Assembly: GCF_028640845.1 (NCBI RefSeq)
Contig: NC_080540.1
Coordinates: 157,006,438 to 157,070,437 of the forward strand
Reading direction: 5' to 3'
Length of the DNA: 64,000 nt
Origin: Ahaetulla prasina
Lineage: Eukaryota; Chordata; Lepidosauria; Squamata; Colubridae
Below the pieces are notes generated by a model, which ran no database searches, was not told the DNA's origin, and was given only the letters and a program-made list of their open reading frames with translations. Each line of letters begins with the position of its first letter. Position 1 is the first letter of the stretch. Shown in pieces: positions 1 to 11,976 of the stretch. Position numbers and translations under genes: made by a program.

Positions 1-155
1 AACAAATATAATATCAAATGAACCATTGTTTAACAAGAGGATAAATTCAGGTAATTTGTTTACAATGCTTCTTGCATTTATTAATTTGCATTTAAGATTT
101 GCAGTGTTTGGTGTTGAAGAGGTAAAGGGCGTGCGTACCTAGTTTTGAATTATAT

Positions 156-440
156 TTGGTTGAGGGTTATGTACAACGGGTGGTTGGAGGATGGATGGTT
201 GAGCAATGGATGGTTGATCATTGGATGGTTGTAGGTTTTGTACGGGTGGTTGGAGGTTGGTTGGGAGGTTTGATGGATGATCGTTGGTTGGTTGAGGGTT
301 TTGTACGATGGATGTTTTGTAGTTTAGTGAGTTGGATGGTTGGATGCTTTGATTGATGGATGGTTGGATGTCTTGATTGATGGATGGTTGGATGCCTTGA
401 TTGATGGATGGTTGGATGTTTTGATTGAATTCCCCGTGAC
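156..440. repeat. Degenerate TGGATGGTTG minisatellite
   Basis: A degenerate tandem array built on the decamer TGGATGGTTG with intervening variants; three near-identical 28-30 base units (GATGGATGGTTGGATG plus CTTGATT) lie at its right end. Reading frames across it are long only because stops are missing from the unit, so no gene is proposed. The flank at 441-1200 shows no family I can name. Confidence 0.75.
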
Positions 441-1211
441 AATTTAAATTTCTGAAAATATACCATTTGTATCACCTGCGCATAAGTTTAGTTCAGGTTA
501 CATAAGTGAAACTAAATGGCACTATAGTGCGACCACAAACAAAAGAGTCTCGTCCCAGAATAGCTCGCGCATCTCCCACCACACCACCCAGCTGTAACAG
601 ACAAGCAGAGATGGTAGCCGGCACCCCTCCCCCCAAACCTATTTTATAAATCACCATTACTGTGGAACTGGTGGGCGGTTAGAAAATATTACTACTAACA
701 GAGATACAAAAGTGGGCGGTAGGTATAAAAAGGTTGACTACCCCTGTTGTACAGTAATAAAATAAATATATGTCATGCAATAATTCCAAAAACTCATGGT
801 ATCATTGAAATAAACCAGCTTCAGATACAGGTAGTCCTCAACTTACAACTTCTTGAAAATATTATTATTATCCCCATACTACAGACCCCTGCCTAATACC
901 TGTCTCTTCTGTTATTAGCCTGCCTCTGTTGCGCAATTTTCCTTTCCTTTCTATCTATTGCTGTTCTTGAGGTGTCTTCCATAGTAGAGCTATTTAGAAC
1001 TATTGAGGTATTGATTTAGTAATCAGTTATAAATGGGAGGTACTATATCAAGGGAAATATTATCTAACTATGCCAATTCCCCAATTCTATACTTTTAGTT
1101 AGAAGCTTTCTTTCTGTGAATGCTGTTTTCATTTGCTTCATTAGCATAGGTGGTGCATTGATTCTTTATTATTTAATTCTTTTTCTGTATGAACCAAGGG
1201 TTTTCTATTCT

Positions 1212-1860
1212 TTATAAAAGTTTTTATTGGTTTTATTACAACAACACAACACAACACAACACAAACATATGTAACATAAACACATAATATGTGTTTTCTT
1301 TTTACATGTCAGTTTCGTTCCATCTACTTTATATATTCCTCTTTTTTCCTCTCTTTTATTGTGTTTATCTTTATTGTCCCTTTAGTTCTATTTATTTACA
1401 ATATTTTACATATTTGTCATCTCTCTTCTCCATCATTTATTCCTATTTACTTTTCCTCTTCTCTAATCACTCGTACCACTTGGTCCATACTTGATAGTAT
1501 TCTGTCTCTTCCTTTTCTTTTATTTCTTTAATTTATTCATCTCCGCACAGTCCAGAATTTTCTTGATTATTTCTTCCTCTGTTGGTACATCTTCATTTTT
1601 CCAACAGTGTGCGTAGACGATCCTTGCAGCCGTAATTATGTGAAATGTCAAATACTGAATTTCTTTAGGTTCTGGTTAATATCCCAAGTAAAAACGTCTC
1701 TGGTTTCAAGTCCACATTATATCTATTTATCTCTTCTATCCAGTCTCTAATTCTGGACCAATATTTTTTTGCCTTAGGACATGTCCACCAGAGGTGGTAA
1801 TATGTTCCAGGAACTTTTTTGCATTTCCAACAGTTTGAAGAATTATTAGGTTTCCTCTTC
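1212..1860 (-). mobile_element. L1-type LINE relic, ORF2 C-terminus and 3' end
   Basis: Read on the minus strand, 1860-1740 encodes a Cys/Trp-rich segment (C-W-K-C ... WW-T-C-P-x-A-K-K-Y-W) that looks like the C-terminal zinc-knuckle-like region of L1 ORF2. It is followed by a T/A-rich 3' region ending in a short GTGTT repeat and an AATAAAA stretch near 1215-1262. The frame is broken, so the copy is a 5'-truncated dead fragment. The family call rests on the motif pattern from memory. Confidence 0.5.
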
Positions 1861-2256
1861 TTTAATGATAGCTTTTTTTTATTTATTTATGTAGAAAGAA
1901 GAGAAAGTAAAAACAGTAATTATACTTTCTAGGAGAATCAAATAATTAGGGAAAAAGGCAACATTAAATACCCTAATGATGAATTTGAAGCAATTTGAGG
2001 CAAGAAGCTGTGAGATAGAAGCTTGTAATAAAAGAAAAAAATAGTTCTGAATAGCATCAAAAGAACATACATGTTCTATCGACTTTGAAGAGATTGGAAG
2101 TACAGCTCCCTTTTGTGAGAATAAAAACCAGAACAATCAACCCAGAAACACCAGATTGCTTATGAGCCATCAAGTTGTTGTCTACTCCTACCGACCACAT
2201 AGATAGATTTCCACCATAATGGTCTCTCCCTAAATTTCTCTTTCACATCTTCTAAC
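1861..2256. other. No recognisable feature
   Basis: AT-rich sequence with no coding, RNA or repeat signature that I can name. Bases 2249-2256 (CTTCTAAC) are the left target duplication of the next element. Confidence 0.4.
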
Positions 2257-2522
2257 CAGTGGTGGGATTCAAATAATTTAACAACTGGTTCTCTGCCCTA
2301 ATGACCAGCTGGGTGGGTGTGGCCAGGGGGTGTGATAGGCAGCACTTGGCCTCCTGCACCCCCCTGCGCCCCATTTTGGGCCTAGGAAGCCTCCCTGCAC
2401 TTACCTGGGAGCCAAAATTGGGCACATGGGACTCCTGGAAGGGGAAGGGAGGGGAGGAGCTGGCCAGCAATTTAACTACCAGTTCGCCCGAATTTTCCCA
2501 AATTGGCTGAATCCCACCAGTG
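2257..2522 (+). mobile_element. Non-autonomous hAT-like transposon with perfect 8-bp TSD
   Basis: Starts CAGTGGTGGGATTCAAAT and ends with the inverted partner AATCCCACCAGTG. It is flanked by identical 8-bp duplications CTTCTAAC (2249-2256 and 2523-2530). The 8-bp duplication and CA-G-GG termini are hAT hallmarks. It encodes no transposase. The interior carries ACTGGTTC/GGTGTGGCC motifs shared with many copies in this window. Confidence 0.8.
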
Positions 2523-2530
2523 CTTCTAAC

Positions 2531-4024
2531 ATTGTACCCATCATTACTCTAACTGGATTCATCCATCTTGCTGCTTGTTGTCTTCTTCTCTTTCCTTCCA
2601 TCTTCCCAGCAATAGAGCCTTCTCTAGAGAGCTAGGATTTTGCATAGTGTGTTTGAAAAAAACAACATAGAAAACACTTGATACAACAGGTTAGCCATCA
2701 CATCCTTAGAATTATCAACATAAGAGAACAAAGGATTTGGTTTTCAGGTTGTTTTTTTCTCTTTTGTTGGTTTCTACTCAAATGCAGTTTTGATGAAGAG
2801 AGTATTTCCGCTACACCATGATATAAAATTTAAGGAACCCGATCCACAGTGGAATAAATCCAGCTGGAAAATGTAATAGAAACTACAGCAAGAGACAGAG
2901 CTAATTTGTAGATATAAATATGCCTTCATGAGCATTATTTGGTGCCTTCCACTTTGAAATTTTCTCCTCAATTTACATGTGGGATATTGGACTATTGGTG
3001 GTAGATCTAGGTCGGTAAAGTTCGAAATGTGCTTTTGTTTAATTGTTGCAGTTCTCCAAGTCTGGTTTAATTAAAGAAGTTTCAAAACTCTAGTAGCTAA
3101 CATCAACAGTGCAGGAGTTTTGAAGAAGTAAAATTTATTGGCTGGGAAGGGTTATACATCCTTTTGTCTCGATTGCTTTGCAGTTGATTGGATAGGATTG
3201 GATGGGTGTCCTCTTGCAAGTGATTGATGTCTTGCTTCTGGTAGTTTACTTAGCAGCCAAGATGCTTGCTCTGTTTATCTATGTGTGAAATAGTGATACA
3301 GTAGCTGAGTGACAGGATGGTTTACTGGGAAGATGTTGTAATTGTTGAATTGTAATTGGGTTTTGACTAGGAAGTTGATAAAGAAATACCGGTAGTTTGC
3401 GTTTATCTAGGTATTGGCTTTATCTAGACATTAGTGTAGGGTCATGAAAAGTCTACAGCCCAAAAACCAAGTTCAGAAAACTCCAACATTGCAACATTCT
3501 AATTGTGAGCTTCAGAGGTGTGATTTTCCTCCCCCACCTGCCTGGAAACATGTTTGAGTCACAGTTTCCTGTGTTTGAAGTTTTGATCAGACAATAGCAT
3601 AGCAACTCTAGTTGAACCTACTTGAGGGGGCCAACCAATTGTTGAAGAATTATGATCTCTTGTACTCTTAATTTAGTTTTAAGTGTTGGTTTTTTGTGGA
3701 GGAGAAAAGCAACTGGATTGGGATTGCAGTTGTCAGGGAAGGGTTTAAACTTTTCCCCAAGCACTCTTTTCAGAATCTAGGCTGTATCTCTCCTCTCTTT
3801 CTTCTTTGCTTAGGAAAGAAACACTGTAGATCATAGAACAGAATCCTTGGTTACATCACTCTGCTCTGAATTCATCAAACCAGATTTTTCTATCTCAAAA
3901 CCACTTTTGCAATATAAAGATAATGATGATACTTATCTATTTTATAATAGCATTTTTTTATTTTACTAGCCTGTTCTGAGGATTATTGAAGTAATACATG
4001 AGAAGTACTTGGAATATTCTGAAG
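2531..4024. other. No recognisable feature
   Basis: Nearly 1.5 kb of AT-rich non-coding sequence 3' of WNT1. I see no exon, RNA gene or repeat family here. Confidence 0.35.
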
Positions 4025-4163
4025 CAGGGGTGTCAAACTTACGTCGTCATGGCAGTGTCATGTAACATATTGGGATTTCCTCCCCCCCCTTTGCTAAACT
4101 GGGCGTGGTTGTGGCCAGTGTATAATGCATTCTGGCCCGTGGCCCAGGAGTTTGACAGCCCTG
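4025..4163 (+). mobile_element. Short hAT-like element, CAGGGGTGTCAAAC type
   Basis: Begins CAGGGGTGTCAAACTTACG and ends GTTTGACAGCCCTG, inverted partners. Flanks TTCTGAAG and TTCTAAAA match at 6 of 8 positions, consistent with an old 8-bp target duplication. It is a relative of the copy at 27650-27999. Confidence 0.65.
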
Positions 4164-4611
4164 TTCTAAAACATTCAACCCAACCCAGTCTCTGGCTACT
4201 TATTTGCCCAATCTACCAGACTCCCTTTCCATTTATTTACTTAGAATATTTTAATTACAAAAAAAATGGAAACTTGACACTTCCTGCATGTGTTTGAGTT
4301 TATCAGAAAGTCTTAGAAAATGAGGGTGGCTGCAGTCCAATATATTATTCTGTGTTTCACCAAGAACACAAAAAATAAGTTGGCATGCTAGCGAACATCC
4401 CAACTTTTTCAATTATACTTAGAATCCTATTGGTACGCAGTGCAACTCCTGCAATACAGATATTACTTGGGTGCTGTGTTTTTGTACCAATTGCAGTTCT
4501 GAATATTCTTCAGAGGTCTTCTCCTTCAGGAATATCCAAAACTGGTACACGATATGCCTCCTGAAGTTATACAAAGGATCCCTTAGCCACAGCCTCTACC
4601 TAGCTACCTAC

Positions 4612-4680
4612 TACCTACCTACCTACATCCATCCATTATCTATCTATCTATGTATCTATCTGTCTGTCATCTATCTAGAA
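4612..4680. repeat. CTAC/TATC simple repeat
   Basis: Impure run of ACCT and ATCT tetramers, directly joined to the AGAAC-type tail of the adjacent CR1 end. Confidence 0.7.
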
Positions 4681-5140
4681 TAGAACAGAACAGAACAGAG
4701 AATTTTTTATTGGCCAAGTGTGATTGGACACACAAGGAATTTGTCTTGGTGCATACGCTCTCAGTGTACATAAAAGAAAAGATATGTTCACCAAGAATCA
4801 TAAGGCACAACACTTAATGATAGTCATAGGGTACAAATAAGCAATCAGGGAACAATATCAGTATTAATCGTAAGGATACAAGCAACAAAGTTACAGTCAT
4901 AAGTGGAAGGAGATGGGTGACGGGAACGATGAGAAGATTAATAGTAGTGCAGATTTAGTAAACAGTTTGACAGTGTTGAGGGAATTATTTGTTTAGCAAA
5001 GTGATGGCCTTCGGGGAAAAACTGTTCTTGTGTCTAGTTGTTCTGGTGTGCAGTGCTCTATAGTGTCGTTTTGAGGGCAGGAGTTGAAACAGTTTATGTC
5101 TAGGTTGTGTAAATATTTTCACAGCTCTCTTTTTTTATAG
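4679..5140 (-). mobile_element. CR1-type LINE 3' end with ATAGA/ACAGA tail
   Basis: On the minus strand the sequence ends in repeated TTCTG/TTCTA pentamers (4679-4700). It shares the stretch TTGGCCAAGTGTGATTGGAC and following bases with copies at 7090-7275 (opposite orientation) and 61700-61850. The body toward 5140 contains a degraded coding remnant without an open frame. The link between this LINE end and AATAG microsatellites is known from snakes (Snake1/L3 CR1, from memory). Confidence 0.65.
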
Positions 5141-6690
5141 ATAATCTATTTAATCAGTAACCACACTCATGGTTCCCCACCAGGTAAAGGCTGGGCGGAT
5201 ATAAACATTGAATAAACAATTGAATAGATTTAACACATTATTGATAAAGACAAATGATTAGGAAGTCTTACACCCTAAAACTCAGTTCTGTACACCCTGA
5301 CCTATTTTGCATCACGGTTTCCAATTTCACAAATAATGTTATATACAATGCAACTTTAAAACAGTGGCATAAAAGGGGTAGGAACACATGGATTGCCATC
5401 TGAAAAGCCATGCTTCTCTTAAAATTGTGTAACAAAATAAAATCAAGAAAAATGGTTGGTTGGTTGATTAGATTTATTTCCAGTTCTTCAATCTGAAACT
5501 TGAGATGGCATATATGCGTTTGTGCGCACACACACCTGCACAAATGGGTGGGCATATGTACTGTGCACATAAAATGGTCATTTTTAGACATAAGTACATG
5601 CAAAATCCTGAGGAGGAATGCAAACACAATACTCATTCATTCCTAACCATCCAAACTGAATGTATGAATCCACAGAAATTGTACAGCTGACCATCCACTT
5701 TAGTTCTTTAATTCAAAAGGGTTGATCTCTTGACTGAAATTGTTAGTTTGCATCTGTCCTAGTTGGCCAGTTTGGAGACGTTAGCAAAAAAATAAATAAA
5801 TAGACCTCTGATCCCGAAGTCCGTCCTTTTCTTTTTAGAGAAGGCCTGGTTTTAGTCGGGGAATGGAGGGATATGTGATGCTGGTTTTTGTTTTTTTAGC
5901 AGACTGTGAGCCACAGTACGCAGAAACTTACTGCAAAGTGGGCAAGCCAATTCTGATATAGGTGAAATTATGGTTCTGACGGATTACACAGGTTGTTGTC
6001 GCTTTAATTGTATGAAGCTTATTTTAAGGGGAGGAGAAGTTTCCCAGCTTAAGTGGCTTGATAGGCATACCATTGATTTCCATCCATCATATTGCTAAAA
6101 TGCAGCTGGGTTGTTGAAGGTTTCTCTGACCCTAAAAAGGGGATCCTGGGTGTGCCCATTTCCCACCCCAGCTTTTAGAGAAGCTGGAAGACGAGAGACT
6201 GATCTTCCAAACAGATCTCCTTGTGGGTTGGCAGAATCACCAGCAGAGGTCAGTGCTAGGAGGCCCCGGCATGGACATCAAGGCCTCTCCTGTTAGGGTT
6301 GTGAGCAGTGTCTAATCCACATGTCAGATTTCAGGGACAAAAAATAGAGGAGCAACTCCACTAGGGATGAAAAGTAACGTGCCACCAATTGCTTTGGGAG
6401 TGAACTTTTGGGATCCACTTAAACTGTCTCCAGCATCCTCCACCCAGGGAGCAATTATTAGGCAATCTTACTATTAGCAGAAAGATGAGATTTTTTTTTT
6501 ATCACTCTTTTTTTGTTTTAAATCACAAACTTTTGCTGAAACAGAATAATATATGGAATCTTGTCACTGTTGAGGACAGATTTGATCATGTGCGCATCTC
6601 TAACTACCATGTTTATCTCTTGTTCGACAGTGTTTTTCTTTTTGTTTTTTACCAATAAAGGAGAAAGTTTGTAATTCAGGGTTGAAATGT
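5141..6690. other. No confident feature
   Basis: Mixed AT-rich sequence. Short open frames (for example minus strand near 5268-5636) have no motif I recognise and are taken as chance. Confidence 0.35.
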
Positions 6691-6699
6691 GGGATCCTT

Positions 6700-6800
6700 T
6701 GGGTTCTCCGAGATTGGTTGATTTCTTGCAGACATTTCATTACCCAAACTACGGTAGGTAGCAACATCAGTACTGTTTTTATTTCCTGAGGCATTTGGAT
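6700..6800 (-). mobile_element. Penelope-like element end fragment (possible)
   Basis: Read on the minus strand it has CTGATGTTGC, then an inverted pair around TACC ... GGTAA, then TGAAATGTCTGCAAG. This is the arrangement (CTGA, hairpin, GAAAC-GTC) seen in several vertebrate Penelope-like element ends, but GAAAC is mutated to GAAAT here. The element name is an inference from this motif. Confidence 0.35.
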
Positions 6801-7089
6801 AAGCCAATGTTGAAAGCAGAAAAATGATTCCACTGGACTTTTGGACTAACTTTTATCATTTCATCCAGCATCATTGATCAGTGCAGTGCAATTGCCATGA
6901 AGTGCAAACTAATTCTAACACATCCTATTTCTATGGGGGAAAGGCAGAACAACAGCCTTCCAATAAAGCTTTTCAGTTCAACTGTCAGGAATAGAATAGT
7001 GCTTGTGCATGGCTATGTACTAGCCTTCACAGGCAACAAGGAAATATTTTGTGTTATCAAATAAGAAAATGTGCGATAGCTGTAGCTAA

Positions 7090-7275
7090 CTCTTCCTGAT
7101 TGCTTATTTGTACCCTATGCTTATTTGTACCCTATGACTATCATTAAGTGTTGTCCCTTATGATTCTTGACAAATGAATCTTTTCTTTTATGTATACTAA
7201 GAGCGTATGCACCAAATAAATTCCTTGTGCGTCCAATCACACTTGGCCAATAAAAAATTCTATTCTATTCTATTA
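7090..7275 (+). mobile_element. CR1-type LINE 3' end with TTCTA tail
   Basis: Same family as 4679-5140 but in the opposite orientation: it ends GTGTGATTGGACGCACAAGG in reverse sense and then ATTCTATTCTATTCTATT. The pentamer tail marks the LINE 3' end. Confidence 0.65.
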
Positions 7276-7593
7276 TTGGAGGTTCTCCCAGGAAAACATT
7301 TTTTTCTCTTCAAACTTCCTGTTGGTGTTGAGCCTTCTAAGGAAGCTCAAGCTGGTGATACAAAGTGTTCCCTCTTCCTTTGTGTCTTTGCAACAGCAAC
7401 CCTGTGAGGTTGGTTGGGTTGTGAAAGAACAACTGGCCCAAGGTTATCCACACTAGTCTTGGTTGAAGGAGGAATCACTCTTTTTGGCTTCCCTGCAGTC
7501 ACTCTTTTTGGCTTCCCTCAGGCATGAAATGGCCTGAGCATCATCCCTCGATTTGAAAGGTTTGCTGCTGAGAGTAATCCAGCAAATATGGTA

Positions 7594-7955
7594 AAAGTAA
7601 AGGTAAAGATACCCCTCGCACATATGTGCTAGTCGTGCCCAACTCTAGGGGGCGGTGTTCATCTCCGTTTCAAAGCTGAAGAGCCAGCGCTGTCTGACGA
7701 CGTCTCCATGGTCATGTGGCTGGCATGACTAAACGCCAAAGGTGCACAGAACCCTGTTACCTTCCCACCAAAGGTTGTCCCTATTTTTCTACTTGCATTT
7801 TTTATGTGCTTTCGAACTGCTAGGTTGGCAGAAGCTGGGACAAGTAATGGTAGCTCACCTCATTACACAGCACTATGGATTTGAACTGCTGAACTGCCGA
7901 CCTTTCGATTGACAAGCTCAAAGTCTTAGCCACTGAGCCACTGCATCCCCTCAGC
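7594..7955 (-). mobile_element. Sauria-type tRNA-derived SINE
   Basis: On the minus strand the head reads GGGATGCAGTGGCTCAGTGG (pol III A-box-like) followed by a B-box-like GTTCAAATCC about 60 bases on. The body has AGCAGTTCGAAAGC and GACGTCGTC, and the end is AGCACATATGTGCGAGGGG. Two further copies lie at 60285-60597 and 61945-62268. It is full length, about 360 bp, and moderately diverged. Confidence 0.85.
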
Positions 7956-10278
7956 AAATATGGACCACTCTCTATATTCTATGTATCTCAAAAATTCTTG
8001 AGCTGCTGCTGCCCTCCAAGATAGCCACTGCTGACAGTCAGACTGAACCACGCACAACAGGTACCAGTGAGTGAAGACTGCTCAACGGTGGCACAACTAT
8101 GAAAAGCTTCAAATGGAGTCCTGAATCAATCAGTGACATGGATGGAGATCTTATAGGTCAAATAACTTTCCTAAGATTCAAATACTAAACTAAAAAAAAA
8201 AAATTTCTTCAAAGGCAAGACTTCCCTGGATTTTTTTTGGCCTCCATAACCTATTTGGTGACCTGGAACAAGAGGCACTTGATCTCTCAGGCTCTTATAC
8301 TCAAGAGAAAGCATATGGCTCAGACTCTTCTCTATGTTTACCCTTGCTAGCCAAATCTAATTACTCAATAGCCCTGAATTTAACAGACGCCTTCTGCGCT
8401 CTAGAGCAGGTCTATCATAATGATCTTTCACAATTGTTTAAACAGGAGAATGCCTTATATCCCGTTTGAAAGCATGTGATCTGCTTTATACATATATAGC
8501 CTTCTTGAAACAATTTTTGGCATCACTGAAGATTGAAAGCCGTAGAATAGACATAGCCTTACTTTTCATCCAGTCTCAAAGATGGGCTTTAACTTTGGTC
8601 CCTGCTCCTCTCTTTTGCCATCCACTCTTCAACTCTATCAAGTCACCTTTCTTGTGAAGCGCTTACAAAGAACATCTTGTTCTTTCTAGGCAGCCTCTAG
8701 GACCTAGGCTAGAGTTTAGGCCTCTATCCTCCAATTTTGTGTTTCTAACAGCCATCTCCTCTGGGGCCAAGTCATGTTCCCCTTTGCAGTTGAAAGTGAA
8801 AAACAAAAGATATGGATACTGCAGAGATCCTTGGAATGGTTGAAACTGCCAATAACCTGCCTCAGCAGCTCAACATACAAAAGTTAGGCCCAAAGCTTCT
8901 TGTTTTCAGCACCATTGATGAATGGACAGGTCCCTGCATGGATCTTTCACCTGCTAAGGTGCACAAAGGTATAACTGTATTGGTTGGGTTCCCCCCCCCC
9001 ACTTTGGAATATGTACTAGATAGAGGCCTAAAATGGCAGGTGTGTGTTATCTCAAGATTTATTTCTTAATGGAGTCCTTCCCCATCTTCTTTTAAAAAAA
9101 TCAAAATACTGTATGTATTGGCATTCCTGGAACAATTTTTTAATCTGTATTAATAACAAGCCAAGTGCAATCCCTGATCATGTAACTACATGACTCTTAA
9201 ACCAGACAAATCTGGATTTACCTTTACTTGAACTACACATTTACTTATTCAATAAAATCTTCTTGCTATAAGTGATGAATGAGCCATGATAACATGGCTT
9301 TGTTTGTTTACATGTTCTGATTCTGTTGCTATTCTTTGAAGAGACGGGCTTCTTAACAAGCCTTTGGAAACTTGAACATAAACTCAAGCCAGAATTGAAA
9401 TGCAGCTTTTTAAAAAATCCAATCATATTGGAACAGATCAGCAAGGGAAGTGGTAAATTAACTAATACTTGGAGACTTTAACTGATGAATGGCTGAGTCC
9501 TCCAAATATATGTCCTCATTCAGCTGCAAATAATTGGACTTAGAGCAAAAGCTGCCAGACAGAACTCCATGATCTACGTTGAGAGGTCAAATTAGGCATC
9601 AAATGTTCATAATTGCACAACCTCAACAAAGGTGCCAATCACATCTGTGCACAATCAATGCACAGTTAGATACAAGGTAATGCAAGGCAATCCAGGGTCA
9701 GCCGTTTGAATTTTGTATAGTACAGCAAATACATTAAACTCAGTTAAATTGATAAAAATATATACTTTATTCTTCTCTAAAATGTTGCAAAAAGATTCAG
9801 AAATCATAAGTCTAGGAGCAAGAACCTTGCTTCAGGCCTAAAGGAAATATGAAACAAGCAATAATAAATATTTTATTTACACACATCTGCAAAATTATTA
9901 GCAATCCCAGTCACTTCTTCAGTGCATATTATTTCCAGGGGGTTTCTCTGAGTGAGTGGATGAGAGAGCAAAATGAAAGGAGGGGGGGGGAAATGTTTAG
10001 CACTGTCAAAAAAACATCAGTATTTTCTAGAAGCATATTTTCTTAACAAAAAAGTTCAATGGTCAGAAGTCAGACATATCCTTGCATGCATGTTCCCCAC
10101 CTCCACACAGCAGCACAAAAATTGTGTTTGAGAATAGTTGTAAGCACAGTGAGCAACATGTAATTAAAAGGGAGCTGCCTGTCTCCCTTGGAACTTGAAC
10201 AGTGTTTGTCTTTGAGAGATCAAACCTCTCTACTGCCATTTTCCTAGATAACAGATGCAGCACCCAAGGCCAGATTCT
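7956..10278. other. No recognisable gene
   Basis: About 2.3 kb of non-coding sequence downstream of WNT1. An 85-codon plus-strand frame at 8812-9069 has no recognisable domain, no neighbouring exon partner and a poly-C run at 8991. It is left unannotated. Confidence 0.35.
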
Positions 10279-10788
10279 ATGACAGTAATGGTAAACCTTT
10301 TAGACACCGAGTGCCTAAACTGTGTGCGCGTGCATCCCCAAACTGATATGTGCATGCGGATATGGACGAACATGTACATGCGTGGACATCAGTGGTGGGT
10401 TGCCCCCCGGTTTGGAGCGGTTCGCAAGAACCTGTAGTAAAACCGGCGGGAGGCTCCGCCCTCTGACCCGGACGTCATCAGGAACCTTCTCTGCATGTGG
10501 CCCAATTGTGAACCGGTAGTAAGTAGAACCCACCCCTGGTGGACATGCGCAGCAGAAACCCAAAGACCAGCTAGCCAGCAGGAGGCGGGGCATCCCAACA
10601 CTGATAGCGCGGCAAGAGGCAAGATCTTTTTCTTTCGTGAGCTTCTGTTTTGTCGTTTGCAGGAAAAGAGAACTCATGAAAGAAACGCCACGGAGATCTG
10701 AGCTGGGGCAATGGCGCACGTGCCAGCAGAGAGGGCCCTGTGGGCCACCTCTGGCATGCATGCCATAGGTTTGCCATCACAGTTTTCC
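10279..10788 (+). mobile_element. hAT-like element, ACACCGAGTGCC type, carrying a nested insertion
   Basis: Starts CAGTAATGGTAAACCTTTTA and ends AGGTTTGCCATCACAG, inverted partners allowing for mutations. A second copy of the same family is at 22690-23025. A younger hAT-like element is inserted at 10390-10538. GC-rich body with GTGCGCGTGCAT-type segments; no transposase. Confidence 0.65.
10390..10538 (+). mobile_element. Nested hAT-like MITE with perfect 8-bp TSD
   Basis: Begins CAGTGGTGGGTTGC and ends GAACCCACCCCTG, inverted partners. Identical 8-bp flanks GTGGACAT at 10382-10389 and 10539-10546. It lies inside the older element at 10279-10788, so it inserted later. Confidence 0.85.
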
Positions 10789-10818
10789 CCAGCTTGGCTA
10801 TTCTTCTGACATGTGGAC

Positions 10819-11113
10819 CAGTGGTGAAATCCAAATTTTTTTACTACTGGTTCTGTGGGCGTGGCTTAGTGGGGATGGTGTGGCTTGGCTGGGGAAGGAT
10901 ATGGCAAAATCTCCATTCCCACCCCACTCCAGCGGAAGGATACTGCAAAATCCCCATTCCCTCCCCCCACTCCTGGGGGAAGAATATTGCAATCTCCATT
11001 CCCACCCCGCTCTGGGGCCAGCCAGAGGTGGCATTTGCCGGTTCTCCAAACTATTCAAAATTTCCACTACTGGTTCTCCAGAGCCTGTCAGAACCTGCTG
11101 GATTTCACTCGTG
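10819..11113 (+). mobile_element. hAT-like element with three internal 40-bp units
   Basis: Begins CAGTGGTGAAATCC and ends GGATTTCACTCGTG. Flanks ATGTGGAC and ATGTCGAC match at 7 of 8. The interior holds three roughly 40-bp tandem units built on GGATACTGCAAAATCCCCAT. This is the low-copy state of the array that is hugely expanded at 26480-27280. Confidence 0.8.
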
Positions 11114-11194
11114 ATGTCGACCAAATAAGCAGAATTAACTGTAATTCTTTTGCTGACAGTGGTCAGTCCACACATCTAGACGGCACCTACATTG

Positions 11195-11612
11195 GGAAAT
11201 GAGCCAAAGGGTTTCTAGTGCAAGTAGACCGCACTTGAGCCCAAATTTTTTTCTTCCTAAGTGAAACGTTTGTCAAGCAAATTTTGCCCCACTTTACGGC
11301 CTTTCTTGCCGCAGTCGTTAACTGTATCGGTGTAATTGTTAGTAACACAGTTGTTAAGAGAATCAGGCTTCCCCATTGACTTTGCTCGTAAGAAGGTCAC
11401 AAAAGGGGATTCACACGATCCCAGGATTTCACCACCACGATCAGAAATACGAGCCAGTTGCTAAGCGACCGAATTTTGATCATGTGACCATGGGGATGCT
11501 GCAACGGTCGTAACTGTGAAAAATGATCCTGTCCATTTTTTTTTCCAGCGCTGTGGCAACTTTGAACAGTCATTAAATGAAGTGTTGTACGTCGAGGATT
11601 ACCTGTACTAAT
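11195..11612 (-). mobile_element. TACAGGTAGTCCTCGAC-type inverted-end repeat
   Basis: Ends ACGTCGAGGATTACCTGTAC and contains the family's typical internal phrases (TTTTGCCCCACTTTACGGCC, GCTAAGTGAAACGTTTGTCA). Other copies are near 17072, 18739, 23562, 27437, 39451, 40818 and 48603. The inverted ends and TA-rich borders suggest a cut-and-paste DNA transposon, perhaps Tc1/mariner-like. Superfamily not settled. Confidence 0.55.
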
Positions 11613-11752
11613 ACCATGGAAAATAATCAGCCAAGATAATTTGCTATAAACGTCCCATTAGATAAATGAAAGACGGACATGTCTACATCAGCAGACATTC
11701 ATTATTACGGGATCAGTCCCTGGAGAACCTTCAGCTCGATTGTGCTTCGTCA

Positions 11753-11758
11753 TTTATT
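11753..11758 (-). terminator. WNT1: Candidate WNT1 poly(A) signal
   Basis: AATAAA on the minus strand, about 1.3 kb past the WNT1 stop. It is outside the obvious repeats, unlike the AATAAA runs in the L2-like tail at 12567-12590. If used, the 3' UTR would contain two hAT-like insertions. This is inference from position only. Confidence 0.25.
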
Positions 11759-11976
11759 CAGAGACCACAAATGCTCTAATGAGATTGCATTGAGTTGCAT
11801 TTCTCTTGGAGCTACATTAAAAGTAGTTGGGGGGACGGGAGGGGAGGGGTCCCTCTATCTCCTAATTATCATGCACAGGGCTTACACACCTGAAAGTCAG
11901 TTCAGAGAAGCTTGTGTGACATCTGTAAAAATGAAAAGTGTCAGACACATAGGGAAGACACTTCTTGTGACCTGAG

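Noticed and set aside
1289..1531. Phe/Ile/Ser-rich open frames resembling membrane segments
   Set aside because: T-rich 3' end of an L1 relic read on the wrong strand.
7900..7955. tRNA-like A and B boxes
   Set aside because: They are the heads of SINEs (also at 60560, 62230, 14516, 49165); no intact cloverleaf or flanking tRNA gene features.
8812..9069. 85-codon plus-strand open frame 3' of WNT1
   Set aside because: No recognisable domain, poly-C tract inside, no splice partners; not enough support for a gene.
10315..11202. Several open frames of 80-148 codons on both strands
   Set aside because: All lie inside GC-rich hAT-like elements with defined ends and no shared protein motif.
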